From: Halorubrum sp. CBA1229
GTDB taxonomy: Archaea > Halobacteriota > Halobacteria > Halobacteriales > Haloferacaceae
NCBI RefSeq assembly: GCF_003721435.2
Contig: NZ_CP054585.1
Coordinates: 1,426,001 to 1,490,000 of the forward strand
Length of the DNA stretch: 64,000 bases
Direction: 5' to 3'
Numbering within the stretch: the first letter of the stretch is position 1; each line of letters opens with the position of its first letter. Below are positions 54,022-63,552 of this stretch, one piece after another. The notes under the pieces were generated by a model. The model was not told where the DNA came from and searched no databases. It saw only the letters and a list, made by a program, of their open reading frames with translations. Made by a program: the position numbers and the translations under genes.

Positions 54022-54213
54022 GCCCAGCGGTTGGGCCGGAGGGGTGAAAGTAGTTGCCGACCGGCGGCGAGACCGTCGTCTGATCGCCGGGGTTCGCTCC
54101 GGGTCCTGTGCCGACGAGCACTGCGGCTCGGCGCCGCGGCGTCACGGAAAAATCTCGCGTCGAGATCGGTCGTCCGGTGCTCCGAGAGCTCGGTCGTCGG
54201 TGCCCGCGCCGAC

Positions 54214-55932
54214 TTACACGGCCTCCGGGCCGGTCGTGCCGGTGCGGACCTGCAGCGCGTCCTCGACCGGCATGATGAACACCTTGCCGTCGCCGGGCTC
54301 GCCGGTCTTCGCGGCGTCGGCGATCGCGTCCGCGACCTCGTCGGCCGGGATGTCGGCGACGACGACCTCGACTTTCACCTTCTGGTGGAGGTCGACCGTG
54401 AACTCCTCGCCGCGCCACTGGCCCTTCTTCGCGGGCTGGCTCCCGCGGCCGGAGACGTTCGTCACGGTGAGCGAGGGCGCGTTGATCTCCGCGAGCGACT
54501 GCTTGATGGCCCCGAGCTTGTCGGGGCGGACGACCGCGGTGACCATCTTGATCTGCGAGCCCGCCTCCTCGCCGCCGTCGGCGCGCGGGGAGCCCTCGGT
54601 GGTGTCGACGACGGACGGACCGCCGTCGGTCGCGACGCGGTCGCCGCCGAACTCGGGGTAGGTCTCGACGCCGTGCTCGGAGATGTCGAGGCCCTCCTGT
54701 TCGTGCTCCGCGGTGACGCGCGCCTCGCCGCTCACCTTGAGGACGTACCAGACGGCCGCGGTCGCGGTGAGCGTCCAGCCGCCGATGATGACGACGCCGG
54801 TCAGCTGGGCGATGAAGTGGGCACCGATACTGCTACTCAGAGCGCCCGGGGCGGCGACGAACGGGAACAGCAGCGTCCCCAGCACGCCGGCACTGCCGTG
54901 GACCGGGAACACCGCGCAGACGTCGTCGATCTTGAGCGTGTCCGAGACGAACTCGAAGACGATCGGGAGCTGCGCGCCGGCGAGGCCGCCGACGACTAAG
55001 GCGCCCCACCACGCCGTGGTGTCCGGAATCGCGGTGATGCCGACCAGTCCGGCGAGCAGGCCGTTGGCGACGTAGAGCGTGTCGACCTTGCCGGTCTTCA
55101 GCCACACGACGAGGGCGGCGCCGATCCCGCCGGCCGCCATCGCGATCGTCGTCCCCATCGCGACGAGGTTGACGGTCAGCGTGTTGAACATCCCGCCGCT
55201 GACCACGGAGGCCGTCCCGACGTTGAAGCCGTACCAGCCGAACGCCAGGATGAGCGTCCCGAGGACGGCGAAGGTCAGCGAGTGGCCGGGGATGACGTTC
55301 GTCGAGCCGTCCTCCGCGTAGCGGTCCATCCGCGGACCGAGGACGGCGGCCGCGGTGAGCCCCGCGATGCCGCCCATGCCGTGGACGATCATCCCGCCGG
55401 CGAAGTCGTGGAACGCGGTGCCGGTCAGCTGCGCGACGAGCCCGTCGCCCGAGGCCGACCAGGTGAACGCGATGACCATCGGGTAGATCACGGCGGCCAG
55501 CAGGAACGTGTAGGTGACGTACGCGCGGAGCTTCGCGCGGCCGGCGACAGCGCCGGACACGATGGTCGCGGCCGTCATGGCGAACACTGCGCCGTAGAGC
55601 CAGTTGACGTACGGGCCGACCGCGCCGGACTCGACGGCGAGCTCGCCGCCGGAGAACAGCGTCCCGGCCGCGGAGACGGGGCCGCCGGAGCCGCTCATCA
55701 CGCTGGTGAACGCCGTCCCGATCAGGAAGAACACCGTCACTCCGACGCTCCACGTCAGGAGGTTCTTCGTCAGCTGGTTGGCGACGTTCTTCGAGCGCAC
55801 CTGCCCGGCTTCGAGCATGGCGAAGCCCGCGTGCATGAAGAAAATCAGGAACGTCACCATGAGGATCCACGTCCCGTTCATCGCGGACGCGAACGTGCTC
55901 GGATCGACCGTCGCGACGAGGCCGGTCGTCAC
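54214..55932 (-). CDS. ammonium transporter fused to a PII signal protein (Amt-GlnK)
   Basis: A 572-residue chain. Residues 1 to about 410 are an Amt channel with eleven helices and the twin pore histidines ([18 protein letters not shown] and [12 protein letters not shown]). After an acidic linker, residues from about 455 to the end are a PII protein: [20 protein letters not shown]-loop [31 protein letters not shown] and [22 protein letters not shown] normally plugs the Amt pore when nitrogen is plentiful; here it is covalently attached. The T-loop has Trp and Phe at the two tyrosine places, so uridylylation is not possible. The start is a GTG at 55932. Confidence 0.92.
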   Translation of the reverse strand: MTTGLVATVDPSTFASAMNGTWILMVTFLIFFMHAGFAMLEAGQVRSKNVANQLTKNLLTWSVGVTVFFLIGTAFTSVMSGSGGPVSAAGTLFSGGELAVESGAVGPYVNWLYGAVFAMTAATIVSGAVAGRAKLRAYVTYTFLLAAVIYPMVIAFTWSASGDGLVAQLTGTAFHDFAGGMIVHGMGGIAGLTAAAVLGPRMDRYAEDGSTNVIPGHSLTFAVLGTLILAFGWYGFNVGTASVVSGGMFNTLTVNLVAMGTTIAMAAGGIGAALVVWLKTGKVDTLYVANGLLAGLVGITAIPDTTAWWGALVVGGLAGAQLPIVFEFVSDTLKIDDVCAVFPVHGSAGVLGTLLFPFVAAPGALSSSIGAHFIAQLTGVVIIGGWTLTATAAVWYVLKVSGEARVTAEHEQEGLDISEHGVETYPEFGGDRVATDGGPSVVDTTEGSPRADGGEEAGSQIKMVTAVVRPDKLGAIKQSLAEINAPSLTVTNVSGRGSQPAKKGQWRGEEFTVDLHQKVKVEVVVADIPADEVADAIADAAKTGEPGDGKVFIMPVEDALQVRTGTTGPEAV

Positions 55933-56439
55933 GCTCCGACCACCTCAACTAAACATACGTCCTTCGAATCGCGCATTTCGTTCGTGTTCATGTGCTGAAT
56001 CACGTTTCGACAGCGGGGAACAAGAATATATAAACGTTAGAGTTGAGTTTCACAAAAAGTAGATTTGATAATACCGCGGATGTCCGATATAAGGACGGAT
56101 ACATGGTGTATAAGGACATATTTCTGAGGAAGATTCCGCAATCCTTGCGATCAAACCGGACGGACGTTTTGTAAGTAAGCTGTCAGTATCTCCCGGATCG
56201 ACCGATCTCGGGTCGCGCGGCGCCGGGCGCGGTGGCTGCTGGCGAATTTTGCCACGCCTGTTAGCGGCCGGATCCCGCGTTGCGGCGGTATACGGCCGAG
56301 ATCGGCCGTTCTCGGCTTTCCGGGAGAAAATTTACGTTCGTCAACCGGATCTGCGGTCCCGGACGCGATCCGGGCGTCGAGCCGCTCGTTCGCGTTCGGA
56401 TCGGAAGTCGACGGCGTCGATTACGGGGGCCCGACCCGG
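55933..56439. other. long AT-richer regulatory region upstream of the Amt-PII gene
   Basis: This 507-bp gap separates the Amt-PII start from the 3' end of radA and is much richer in A and T than its surroundings between 55960 and 56190. GTTTATATATT on the minus strand (56035-56025) is the likely Amt promoter with a leader of about 70 bases. Further upstream TATAAGGAC occurs twice, at 56088 and 56109, 21 bp apart, each in GTCC/GGAC surroundings, and GGAAGATTCC at 56129-56138 is a perfect palindrome. These may bind a nitrogen regulator. No gene is evident; the frame at 56249-56575 is a shadow. Confidence 0.5.
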
Positions 56440-57471
56440 CTACTCCGGCTTCAGTCCCTCGCCCTGCACGCGCATCACGGCCTCGCCGTCGGCGAGGTTC
56501 GGTGCGTCGACGAGCCGGACGATCCGCTTGTCGCCCTTCGACTTCCGGAGGTACATCCGGAAGGTGGAGGCGTGACCGAGGATGTTGCCGCCGATCGCCT
56601 GGGTCGGGTCGCCGAAGTAGGAGTCGGGGTTCGACGCGACCTGGTTGGTGACGAGGATGGCGGTGTTGAACAGGTCGCCGATCCGCATCAGGTCGTGGAG
56701 GTGCTTGTTGAGCTTCTGTTGCCGGTCAGCGAGTTCGCCCCGGCCGACGTACTCGGCGCGGAAGTGGGCGGTCAGCGAGTCCACGCAGACGATCCGGATG
56801 GGCCACTCGCTCTCCTCGTGTTCGCCCGCCAGCTCCTTCGCCTTCTCCGCGAGCAGGATCTGGTGGTTGGAGTTAAACGCCTTCGCGACGTGGATCTGGT
56901 CTAAGAACGCCGCAACGAGCTCCTCCATCGCCTCCTCGTCGCTCGGAGTGCCCTCGATCTCGCGCCGCTCCATCTCGTCGGCGAGGATCTCGTCGTCCAG
57001 CCCGCGGACCATGTCGTCGATCCGCTCCGGGCGGAACGTGTCCTCGGAGTCGACGAAGATGCAGCCGCCCTCCAGCCCGCCGTTCTCCTCCGAGAGCTGG
57101 ACGTTGACGGCCATCTGGTGGGTCACCTGCGACTTCCCGGACCCGAACTCGCCGTACACCTCGGTGATCGACTGCGTCTCGATGCCGCCGCCGAGCAGGT
57201 CGTCGACCTCGTCGATCTGCCAGGAGAGCTTCCCGATCTCCTCGCGGCGCTCGAGCACGGTCGCGCCCGTCTCGAAGCCGCCGACGTCGGCGGCCTCGCG
57301 GGCGGCGTTGATGATGTCGCTGGCGGACGACTCGCCGATGTCCGCGGTGTTCGACATCTCGCCGGGACTGGCGACGGCGATCGACTGGTAGCTCTCGAAC
57401 CCGTTCTCGACGAGCTTGTCCGCGGTCGCTGGGCCGACTCCGGGGAGGTCCTCGAGTTCGTCTTCAGGCAT
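56440..57471 (-). CDS. radA: DNA repair and recombination protein RadA
   Basis: A 343-residue RecA/Rad51-family recombinase. An N-terminal helix-hairpin-helix ([17 protein letters not shown]) precedes the ATPase core with Walker A GEFGSGKS (107-114), Walker [17 protein letters not shown] and [13 protein letters not shown] at the end. It forms filaments on single-stranded DNA for strand exchange. There is no intein. The ATG at 57471 has CTTTATACC about 25-30 bp upstream on the minus strand. Confidence 0.97.
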   Translation of the reverse strand: MPEDELEDLPGVGPATADKLVENGFESYQSIAVASPGEMSNTADIGESSASDIINAAREAADVGGFETGATVLERREEIGKLSWQIDEVDDLLGGGIETQSITEVYGEFGSGKSQVTHQMAVNVQLSEENGGLEGGCIFVDSEDTFRPERIDDMVRGLDDEILADEMERREIEGTPSDEEAMEELVAAFLDQIHVAKAFNSNHQILLAEKAKELAGEHEESEWPIRIVCVDSLTAHFRAEYVGRGELADRQQKLNKHLHDLMRIGDLFNTAILVTNQVASNPDSYFGDPTQAIGGNILGHASTFRMYLRKSKGDKRIVRLVDAPNLADGEAVMRVQGEGLKPE

Positions 57472-57623
57472 GTACACGACCCTTGTTCGCCATCCGGTAT
57501 AAAGACTGGTTTACACCCGAGTGAAAGTGAAACGGGGCCCGCGACGCGCTCAGCAGTGCGTCGGCTCCGTATATAAGCGTCCGCGTCGAAACGCCCCGCC
57601 GTTCCGCCGGCGAAACTGGTCCG

Positions 57624-58124
57624 TCAGAACCCCACGCGACGGACGTACTCCAGGTCGCGGATCTCGACGAGCAGCTCCCCCGCCAGCTCCGCGTCGGTGA
57701 TCACGTACAGCTTCGGGTCGTCGGTGAACTCGGGGTCCTCGCTCAGCACCTGCCGGATCGAGACCCCGTGATCGGCCAAGATCCCGGTCACCTCGGCGAC
57801 GATCCCGGCCTCGTCGGCGGCGGCGACCTCGATAGTGAGGACCGTGAGATCGAGGACCGGCGCCAGGTCCATGAGGCTCGGCACCGACGAGATGTTGGTG
57901 AAGATGCGCTTCAGCTCGGGGTCCTCCAGGATGGCGTCCGTCGTCGAGTCGACCACCCGCCGGTCGACGTCGAGCTCGCGCGCGATTCCGGTGTAGGGGA
58001 TCTCGATCCCGCCGGAGACGACGCGGCCCTCCTCGTTGACGGAGAAGCCGCGCTCTAAGAACAGCCGGATGACGGCCTGCTGGCTCGGTGACCCCTCGAA
58101 CTTCTCGAGGATCTCGTCGAACAT
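57624..58124 (-). CDS. HTH and ACT domain regulator of amino-acid metabolism
   Basis: A 166-residue protein. Residues 1-70 are a helix-turn-helix (SQQAVIRLFLERGFSV, YTGIARELDVDRRVVDSTTDAIL) and residues 90-166 an ACT domain (LTIEVAAADEAGIVAEVTGILADHGVSIRQVL) that should bind an amino acid. It belongs to the archaeal family near COG2061, predicted regulators of homoserine dehydrogenase and related genes. Target genes are not visible. It lies 150 bp upstream of radA on the same strand. Confidence 0.87.
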   Translation of the reverse strand: MFDEILEKFEGSPSQQAVIRLFLERGFSVNEEGRVVSGGIEIPYTGIARELDVDRRVVDSTTDAILEDPELKRIFTNISSVPSLMDLAPVLDLTVLTIEVAAADEAGIVAEVTGILADHGVSIRQVLSEDPEFTDDPKLYVITDAELAGELLVEIRDLEYVRRVGF

Positions 58125-58213
58125 TCGTTACTACTGGCGGTGACGGCCTGTCGGTATAAATGACGGTGCGTCGCGCCGGGGGACGAGGCGAACTCGCGCG
58201 CGGCCGAGCGGCC

Positions 58214-58693
58214 TCAGTCCGCCAGCCCGACGTACGCCCCGCCGAGCACGGCTCCGTACGCGAGGTGGCCGATGGCGCTCAGCGCGCTGACGTTGGGAAG
58301 CGGCGGGTTCGCGGGGGAACCGACCGCGGAGAGCCAGATCGGCATCACGATCACGGCGAGCCCGACCCAGACGGCCAGCCCGTAGGCCGCGCCGGCGCCG
58401 AGGGCCGCGCCCGTGTTCTCGCCGATCGAGGGCTTCAGTCCGACGAGCGCGGCGAAGCCGACGCCGAGGACCGCCCCGTGGGCCATGTGGATCACCCAGC
58501 CGACGAACGGCGCCGCCGGCGGCGCGAGCCCGTACATCGACGGGATCACGACCCCCAAAAGCGGGGCGGGGATCACGTACGTCATCACGAGTCCGAAGAC
58601 GACGCCGCCGGCGAGCCCGCCGGCCACGCCCGCCTTCCAGTCGCCCGTCTCGGTCGATACCTCGTTCGCCGCGGTCGCGGTTTCGGTCGCCAT
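58214..58693 (-). CDS. haloarchaeal integral membrane protein, function unknown
   Basis: A 159-residue protein with four hydrophobic helices: AGVAGGLAGGVVFGLVMTYV, PFVGWVIHMAHGAVLGVGFAAL, ALGAGAAYGLAVWVGLAVIV and ALSAIGHLAYGAVLGGAYVG. Two GxxG-rich helices with HxxxG (IHMAHGAVLG, IGHLAYGAVLG) repeat, so it may be a two-fold duplicated fold. CATATATTACC on the minus strand lies about 30 bp before the ATG at 58693. Relatives are often annotated as histidine kinase by mistake; there is no kinase domain. Confidence 0.75.
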   Translation of the reverse strand: MATETATAANEVSTETGDWKAGVAGGLAGGVVFGLVMTYVIPAPLLGVVIPSMYGLAPPAAPFVGWVIHMAHGAVLGVGFAALVGLKPSIGENTGAALGAGAAYGLAVWVGLAVIVMPIWLSAVGSPANPPLPNVSALSAIGHLAYGAVLGGAYVGLAD

Positions 58694-58882
58694 GACGCTT
58701 CGTTCATCGCGCAAAAACAGGTAATATATGCTGGTATAATGCACCGGCGACGCACGAACCCCGTGCTTATATATGCGTATTGAAACGAGTTAGACGGCCC
58801 GAACCGTCGGCTCGCCGCCTCACCGAACCACTTCCGCCGCGGCACCCCACCCCTTTTAGCCGATGGCGACGAACCACGGCCC

Positions 58883-61114
58883 GTGTCAGAGTCGCCGCAT
58901 CTGCGGTTCTTCCCGTACGAGGAGCCGTATCCGAACCAGCGCGAGGCGATGGACAGGATCGCCAACGCGCTGGACCGCGGGCAGGACGTGCTGTTCGAGG
59001 GCGCGCCCGGGACCGGGAAGACCCTCTCCGCGCTCGTGCCCGCCCTGGAGCACGCCCGCGAGCACGACCGCACGGTCGTGATCACGACCAACGTCCACCA
59101 GCAGATGCGGCAGTTCGTCGAGGACGCCCGCGCGATCACCCGCGAAGAGCCCATCCGCGCGGTCGTCTTCAAAGGCAAATCGTCGATGTGCCACATCGAC
59201 GTCGACTACCAGGAGTGTCAGACCCTCCGGGACACCACCCGCGAGCTGGTCGAGACGGAGAGCGAGGTCCGCGAGCTGGAGGCCCGCCAGCGCGAGCTGC
59301 TCGCCGAGAGCCGCGAGGGCGACGCCGGGGCAGCCGAGGCCCGCGAGGCGATCATGGACGAGCTCGACGAGCTGGAGGCGGAGATCGACGAGTACGAGGC
59401 CGCGAACGTCTGCGCCCACTACCGGAACAACCTCGTTGAGGACACCGACGAGTTCTTCGGGTGGCTGTTCGAGGACGTCCGCACCCCCGAGGACGTGTAC
59501 GCGTACGCGGACGAGCGCGAGCTCTGCGGCTACGAGCTGCTCAAGGAGGGGATGGAAGGGGTCGACCTGGTCGTCTGCAACTACCACCACCTCCTCGATC
59601 CGAACATCCGCGAGCAGTTCTTCCGGTGGATCGACCGCGACCCCGCCGAGATAATCACCGTCTTCGACGAGGCGCACAACGTCGAGGACGCCGCCCGCGA
59701 CCACGCCACCCGCACCCTCACGGAGACCACGCTCGACGCCGCCGTCGAGGAGCTCGCGGACAGCGACGACTCCCGCGCCGAGGCGGCCGGGAACGTCGTC
59801 CGCGCGTTCCGCGACGCCCTGGTCGAGACGTACGACGACGCGCTCGGGTTCGGCGAGCGCGAGTCGATCGGCGAGAACTGGGAGGACGTCTCGATCGCCA
59901 ACGACGACCGGCGGGACGACCTCACGCTCGCGTTCCTCCGCAACTACGAGGGAAAGGGGATCGACACGGAGACGGAGTTGGCGGTCCAGCTCGGACAGGC
60001 GTTGGACGAGGAGTACGAGCGCCGCTACCGCGACGGCGAGACGACCACCCGGACCGAGTGTCAGACCCTGCAGGTCGCCCGGTTCGTCTCGACGTGGATG
60101 GACGAGGGCACCGAGCTCGGCCAGTACCCGGTGGTCTCCGTGCGCCGCGACGGCGCGACCGACGAGGTGTACGGCCGCGCGGAGCTGTACACCTGCATCC
60201 CCCGTCGGGTGACCGAGGAGCTGTTCGGCGAGGTCGCCGCCTCGGTGCTGATGAGCGCCACGCTCCGCCCCTTCGACGTCACGAAGGACGTGCTCGGGCT
60301 GGAGGACGTGGCGGCGCTCGCGTACGAGATGGCCTACCCCGAGGAGAACCGCCGGACGTTCGCGGTCGACACGCCGCCGCTGTTCGCCTCCGAGCGCAAC
60401 GACCCGGAGACCCAGGAGACGGTGGCGTCGCTGCTGCGCGACGCGATCCGCTTCACCCCGGGCAACACGCTCGCCTTCTTCCCCTCGTACGCCGAGGCCG
60501 AGCGCTACCACGAGCGGCTCGGCGGAGCGGCGGGCGGCGGCGCCGGCGCGAGCGGCCACACCGGCGCGGGCGGCGGGCTCGCGGCCGCCGACCTCGGCTC
60601 CCTCTACCTCGACGGCCCCGGCCAGGACGAGGAGGACCTGCGCCGGACGTTCGTCGAGAGCGATGACGCCACGCTGTTCACCTCGCTGTGGGGCACGCTC
60701 GCGGAGGGCGTGAGCTTCGACGCCGACGACGCCCGGACGGTGGTGGTCGTCGGCGTCCCCTACCCGCACCTCTCCGACCGGATGGAAGCGGTCCAGGACG
60801 CGTACGACCGGGCGTTCGCCGACCGCGACCGCGCCCGCGACCCCGGGTGGGCGTACGCCGTCGAGATCCCGACGATCCGCAAAACGCGGCAGGCGCTCGG
60901 GCGCGTGGTCCGCGGCCCGGACGATTTCGGCGTCCGGATCCTCGCGGACCGCCGGTACACGACGGCCGACATGGGGAAGTACTCGGTCCGCGGCGCGTTC
61001 CCGCCGGAGGAGCGCGAGGAGCTGCTCGACGTCGACCCCGAGAAGCTGAAGTTCGCGATGCTGAACTTCTACGGCGACCACGACGCGTACGACGGAGCGC
61101 CGCCGGAGCCGTGA
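58883..61114 (+). CDS. XPD/Rad3-type iron-sulfur DNA helicase
   Basis: A 743-residue superfamily 2 helicase. Walker A is FEGAPGTGKTLSA (40-47), DEAH is at 262-265 (TVFDEAHNVED), and motif VI is QALGRVVRGPDDFG. Cys103, Cys112, Cys177 and Cys215 in SMCHID, QECQTL, NVCAHY and ELCGYE are spaced like the XPD 4Fe-4S ligands. XPD unwinds 5' to 3' in repair. The start is a GTG at 58883 (VSESPHLRFFPYEEPYPNQREAM in homologue style) with CTTTTAGCC about 26 bp upstream. A Gly/Ala insert (GGAAGGGAGASGHTGAGGG) lies in the C-terminal domain. Confidence 0.9.
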   Translation: MSESPHLRFFPYEEPYPNQREAMDRIANALDRGQDVLFEGAPGTGKTLSALVPALEHAREHDRTVVITTNVHQQMRQFVEDARAITREEPIRAVVFKGKSSMCHIDVDYQECQTLRDTTRELVETESEVRELEARQRELLAESREGDAGAAEAREAIMDELDELEAEIDEYEAANVCAHYRNNLVEDTDEFFGWLFEDVRTPEDVYAYADERELCGYELLKEGMEGVDLVVCNYHHLLDPNIREQFFRWIDRDPAEIITVFDEAHNVEDAARDHATRTLTETTLDAAVEELADSDDSRAEAAGNVVRAFRDALVETYDDALGFGERESIGENWEDVSIANDDRRDDLTLAFLRNYEGKGIDTETELAVQLGQALDEEYERRYRDGETTTRTECQTLQVARFVSTWMDEGTELGQYPVVSVRRDGATDEVYGRAELYTCIPRRVTEELFGEVAASVLMSATLRPFDVTKDVLGLEDVAALAYEMAYPEENRRTFAVDTPPLFASERNDPETQETVASLLRDAIRFTPGNTLAFFPSYAEAERYHERLGGAAGGGAGASGHTGAGGGLAAADLGSLYLDGPGQDEEDLRRTFVESDDATLFTSLWGTLAEGVSFDADDARTVVVVGVPYPHLSDRMEAVQDAYDRAFADRDRARDPGWAYAVEIPTIRKTRQALGRVVRGPDDFGVRILADRRYTTADMGKYSVRGAFPPEEREELLDVDPEKLKFAMLNFYGDHDAYDGAPPEP

Positions 61115-61188
61115 AGCGGGGCGATTGCCGGCCGTCGGCCGGCGTCGCTAGCGTCGGCGGCGTCGCCGGCGTCGTCGACTCGCCGGCC

Positions 61189-61548
61189 CTACCCCGGCAT
61201 CGTCGAGAGCAGCACCGTGACCCCAACTAGCACGATCCCGAGCAGCATCGTGATCACGGCGTGGATCACGGTCATCCCGACCACGAGCCGCCGGGGCTGG
61301 TCGTAGCTCCACGCGAACATCGCGCCGTCGACGAGGAGCGCGGCCGGGACGAGCAGTGCCTCGGAGACGGCGAACGCACCGCCGACGACGCCGATCACCG
61401 CGGGGAGCGGCCCGACGTAGAGGGCGCGGCGCGGGTCGACGTCGCCGAGGACGTTCCGGGCGGCGAGGTGTGCGGTCACGGAGAGGAACAGCGCGAACAG
61501 GACCGTCGTCCCCAGCACCGTGATCGGCGTCACCGTCTGTAGGAGCAT
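61189..61548 (-). CDS. haloarchaeal four-helix membrane protein, function unknown
   Basis: A 119-residue protein starting MLLQTVTPITVLGTTVLFAL with four hydrophobic segments covering most of its length (about residues 8-28, 45-65, 67-80 and 92-115) and short charged loops (RNVLGDVDPRR, SYDQPRR). It has no known motif. It converges with the XPD-type gene and lies downstream of tbp on the same strand. Confidence 0.72.
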   Translation of the reverse strand: MLLQTVTPITVLGTTVLFALFLSVTAHLAARNVLGDVDPRRALYVGPLPAVIGVVGGAFAVSEALLVPAALLVDGAMFAWSYDQPRRLVVGMTVIHAVITMLLGIVLVGVTVLLSTMPG

Positions 61549-61644
61549 ACCCGGGCTACGGGACGGCGGGTAAAAGTGATCGCGGGATCGGTCCGCGCGA
61601 GCGGTCCGAAACCGAGATACGTCGGCCCGGGAGGCGTCGCCCGC

Positions 61645-62202
61645 CTACGCGAGCAGCCCGAGGCCGTCCAGTTCCTCGACGATCACGTCGACGGCGGCCG
61701 CCGCGTCGTCCGGGCTCGTCCCGCCCGTGACGACGAGCTTCCCGCTGCCGAACAAAAGCGCCACCACGTCCGGCTCGTCGAGCCGGTAGACGAGCCCGGG
61801 GAACTGCTCCGGCTCGTACTCGATGTGTTCGAGCCCGAGCCCGATCGCGATCGCGTTGAGGTTGAGGCTCTCGCCGAGGTCGGCGGACGTGACGATGTTC
61901 TGGACCGTTACCTCGGGCTCGTCGATCGGGATGTCGAGCGCGCGGAGCTCGTCGAACACGATGGCGAGGCTCTCGTGGACGGCGTCGATCGAGTTCGCGC
62001 CCGTGCACACGATCTTTCCGGACCGGAAGATCAGCGCGGCCGATTTCGGGTCCGTGGTGCGGTAGACGAGCCCGGGGAACTGCTCGGGGTCGTAGTCGGC
62101 GCCCTCCAGATCCATCGCGACGCTCTGGAGATCGAGCTCTTGCCCGATCCCCGTGGAGGCAACGACGTTCTCTATTGTGATCGTCTCCTTCGGATCGGCC
62201 AT
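61645..62202 (-). CDS. tbp: TATA-box-binding protein
   Basis: A 185-residue TBP made of two imperfect repeats: IENVVASTGIGQELDLQSVAMDL...YDPEQFPGLVYR...ALIFRSGKIVCTGA, then VQNIVTSADLGESLNLNAIAIGL...YEPEQFPGLVYR...ALLFGSGKLVVTGG (segments, shown by their key residues). It binds the TATA box for archaeal RNA polymerase with TFB. The ATG at 62202 gives MADPKETITIENV. Its own promoter on the minus strand is CCTTTTTAAATG, about 26-33 bp upstream. Confidence 0.97.
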   Translation of the reverse strand: MADPKETITIENVVASTGIGQELDLQSVAMDLEGADYDPEQFPGLVYRTTDPKSAALIFRSGKIVCTGANSIDAVHESLAIVFDELRALDIPIDEPEVTVQNIVTSADLGESLNLNAIAIGLGLEHIEYEPEQFPGLVYRLDEPDVVALLFGSGKLVVTGGTSPDDAAAAVDVIVEELDGLGLLA

Positions 62203-62225
62203 TACTACTAACACGATCGGTTGAA

Positions 62226-62239
62226 TCATTTAAAAAGGT
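62226..62239. promoter_or_regulatory. shared promoter between tbp and trmG10
   Basis: CATTTAAAAAGG at 62227-62238 is correctly placed for tbp on the minus strand. The same AT-rich box lies about 55-60 bp before the trmG10 start at 62290 on the plus strand and could serve both ways. TBP would be able to bind its own promoter here. Confidence 0.5.
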
Positions 62240-62289
62240 GCGTGGTCGGAACCGCTATCCTCTTGCGAGCGGCCGCCCGACTCCGGGGC

Positions 62290-63384
62290 GTGTACTGGCT
62301 CGAACTCGCCGGGGAGACGGACGCGTTCGCCGCCCGCGAGGCCGCGACTGCGGCGACCGGCGTGGAGCTGCTCGCGCCCGGAATCGCGAGCGCCGGCAGC
62401 GTCGGACTCGGTCGTGACGGAGAGTCGGGACCCGACCGCGCCGCGGTCCGCCGACTCGCCTACACGCGCGCCGCCCACGAGGCGCTCGCCCGCACGGACG
62501 CCGACGTTGACGCCGCCGTCGCCGCGCTCGACGCCGCCCCGCTCGACCGCTCGGGCACGGTCGCGGTGCGGGCCCGCAACGTCCGGAACACCGCGGCCGT
62601 CTCGACGACCGACGCCGAGCGCGCCCTCGGGGGCGTCCTCGTCGACCGCGGCTTCGACGTCGACCTCGACGACCCCGACCACGTGCTGCGCGCGCTGTTC
62701 GCCGCGGGCGAGCGCGCCGCCCACGACGCCGTCCCCGGCGCCGACGGCGAGGACGCGTCGGTCTGCGCGCTCGGTTGGGTCGCCGCCGAGGCCGCCCGCG
62801 ACTTCGCCCCGAAGCCGACCGACCGGCCATTCTTCCAGCCGGGGAGCATGGCTCCCGCCGACGCCCGCGCGTACGCCAACCTCGCGGGCGCCGCCCCGGG
62901 ACGCACCCTGCTCGACCCGATGTGCGGCACCGGCGGGCTCCCCCTCGAGGCCGGGCTCGTCGGCGCTGACGTCGTCGCCTGCGACGCCCAGCGGAAGATG
63001 GTCCGCGGGACGCGGGAGAACCTCGGTGAGTACCTTGGCCGCGCTTCCGACGGGCCCGAGGCCCCCGAGAACGACGGGAGCGCCCCCGACTGGCACGTCG
63101 CCCGCGGCGACGCCACGGCGCTCCCGCTGCGCGACGACGCGGTCGACGGCGTCGCCTTCGACGCCCCGTACGGCCGCCAGTCGAAGATCGCCACCCACGA
63201 GCTCGCCGACCTCGTCTCGGGCGCGCTCGCCGAGGCCGCCCGGGTCGCGCCACGCACCGTCGTCGTCGCCGACCGCGACTGGCGCGGGCCGGCGCGCGAG
63301 GCGGGCTGGGCGGTCGACGCCGCCTTCGAGCGCCGGGTCCACCGGTCGCTCACCCGACACGTGCTGGTGCTCGACCGCGAGTGA
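62290..63384 (+). CDS. trmG10: tRNA (guanine(10)-N2)-dimethyltransferase
   Basis: A 364-residue SAM-dependent enzyme with an N-terminal THUMP part and a Rossmann methyltransferase: RTLLDPMCGTGGLPLEAGL binds SAM, DVVACDAQRKMVRGTRENL follows, and the catalytic VAFDAPYGRQSK motif corresponds to the (N/D)PPY box of the Trm-G10 family. The middle FQPGSMAPADARAYANLAGA is typical. It methylates G10 in tRNA. The GTG at 62290 (VYWLELAGETDAFAAREA) matches the usual N-terminus; the longer frame overlaps the tbp promoter. Confidence 0.88.
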   Translation: MYWLELAGETDAFAAREAATAATGVELLAPGIASAGSVGLGRDGESGPDRAAVRRLAYTRAAHEALARTDADVDAAVAALDAAPLDRSGTVAVRARNVRNTAAVSTTDAERALGGVLVDRGFDVDLDDPDHVLRALFAAGERAAHDAVPGADGEDASVCALGWVAAEAARDFAPKPTDRPFFQPGSMAPADARAYANLAGAAPGRTLLDPMCGTGGLPLEAGLVGADVVACDAQRKMVRGTRENLGEYLGRASDGPEAPENDGSAPDWHVARGDATALPLRDDAVDGVAFDAPYGRQSKIATHELADLVSGALAEAARVAPRTVVVADRDWRGPAREAGWAVDAAFERRVHRSLTRHVLVLDRE

Positions 63385-63552
63385 GCGCGTCCGACCCCGA
63401 CCTGTGACCGCCGCGATAACGCCGCGTTCGCACCGTCCCGAGAGTGAACGACCGGTCGGTGATACTCGGCATCTGAGCGTCGCAACCGACAAGTTTCAGT
63501 TTCACCGCCCTTGCGGGCAACGGTTAAGTGGACGGCCTGTCGTGATGTGTGC

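Noticed and set aside
58863-59081. ATG at 58863 as start of the XPD-like helicase
   Set aside because: It is in another frame; the conserved sequence begins with the GTG at 58883.
63385-63552. Possible replication origin next to the orc gene
   Set aside because: AAGTTTCAGTTTCACC is the only origin-box-like word and I see no second or inverted copy, nor an AT-rich unwinding tract in the 168 bp available. The other side of the gene is outside the window.
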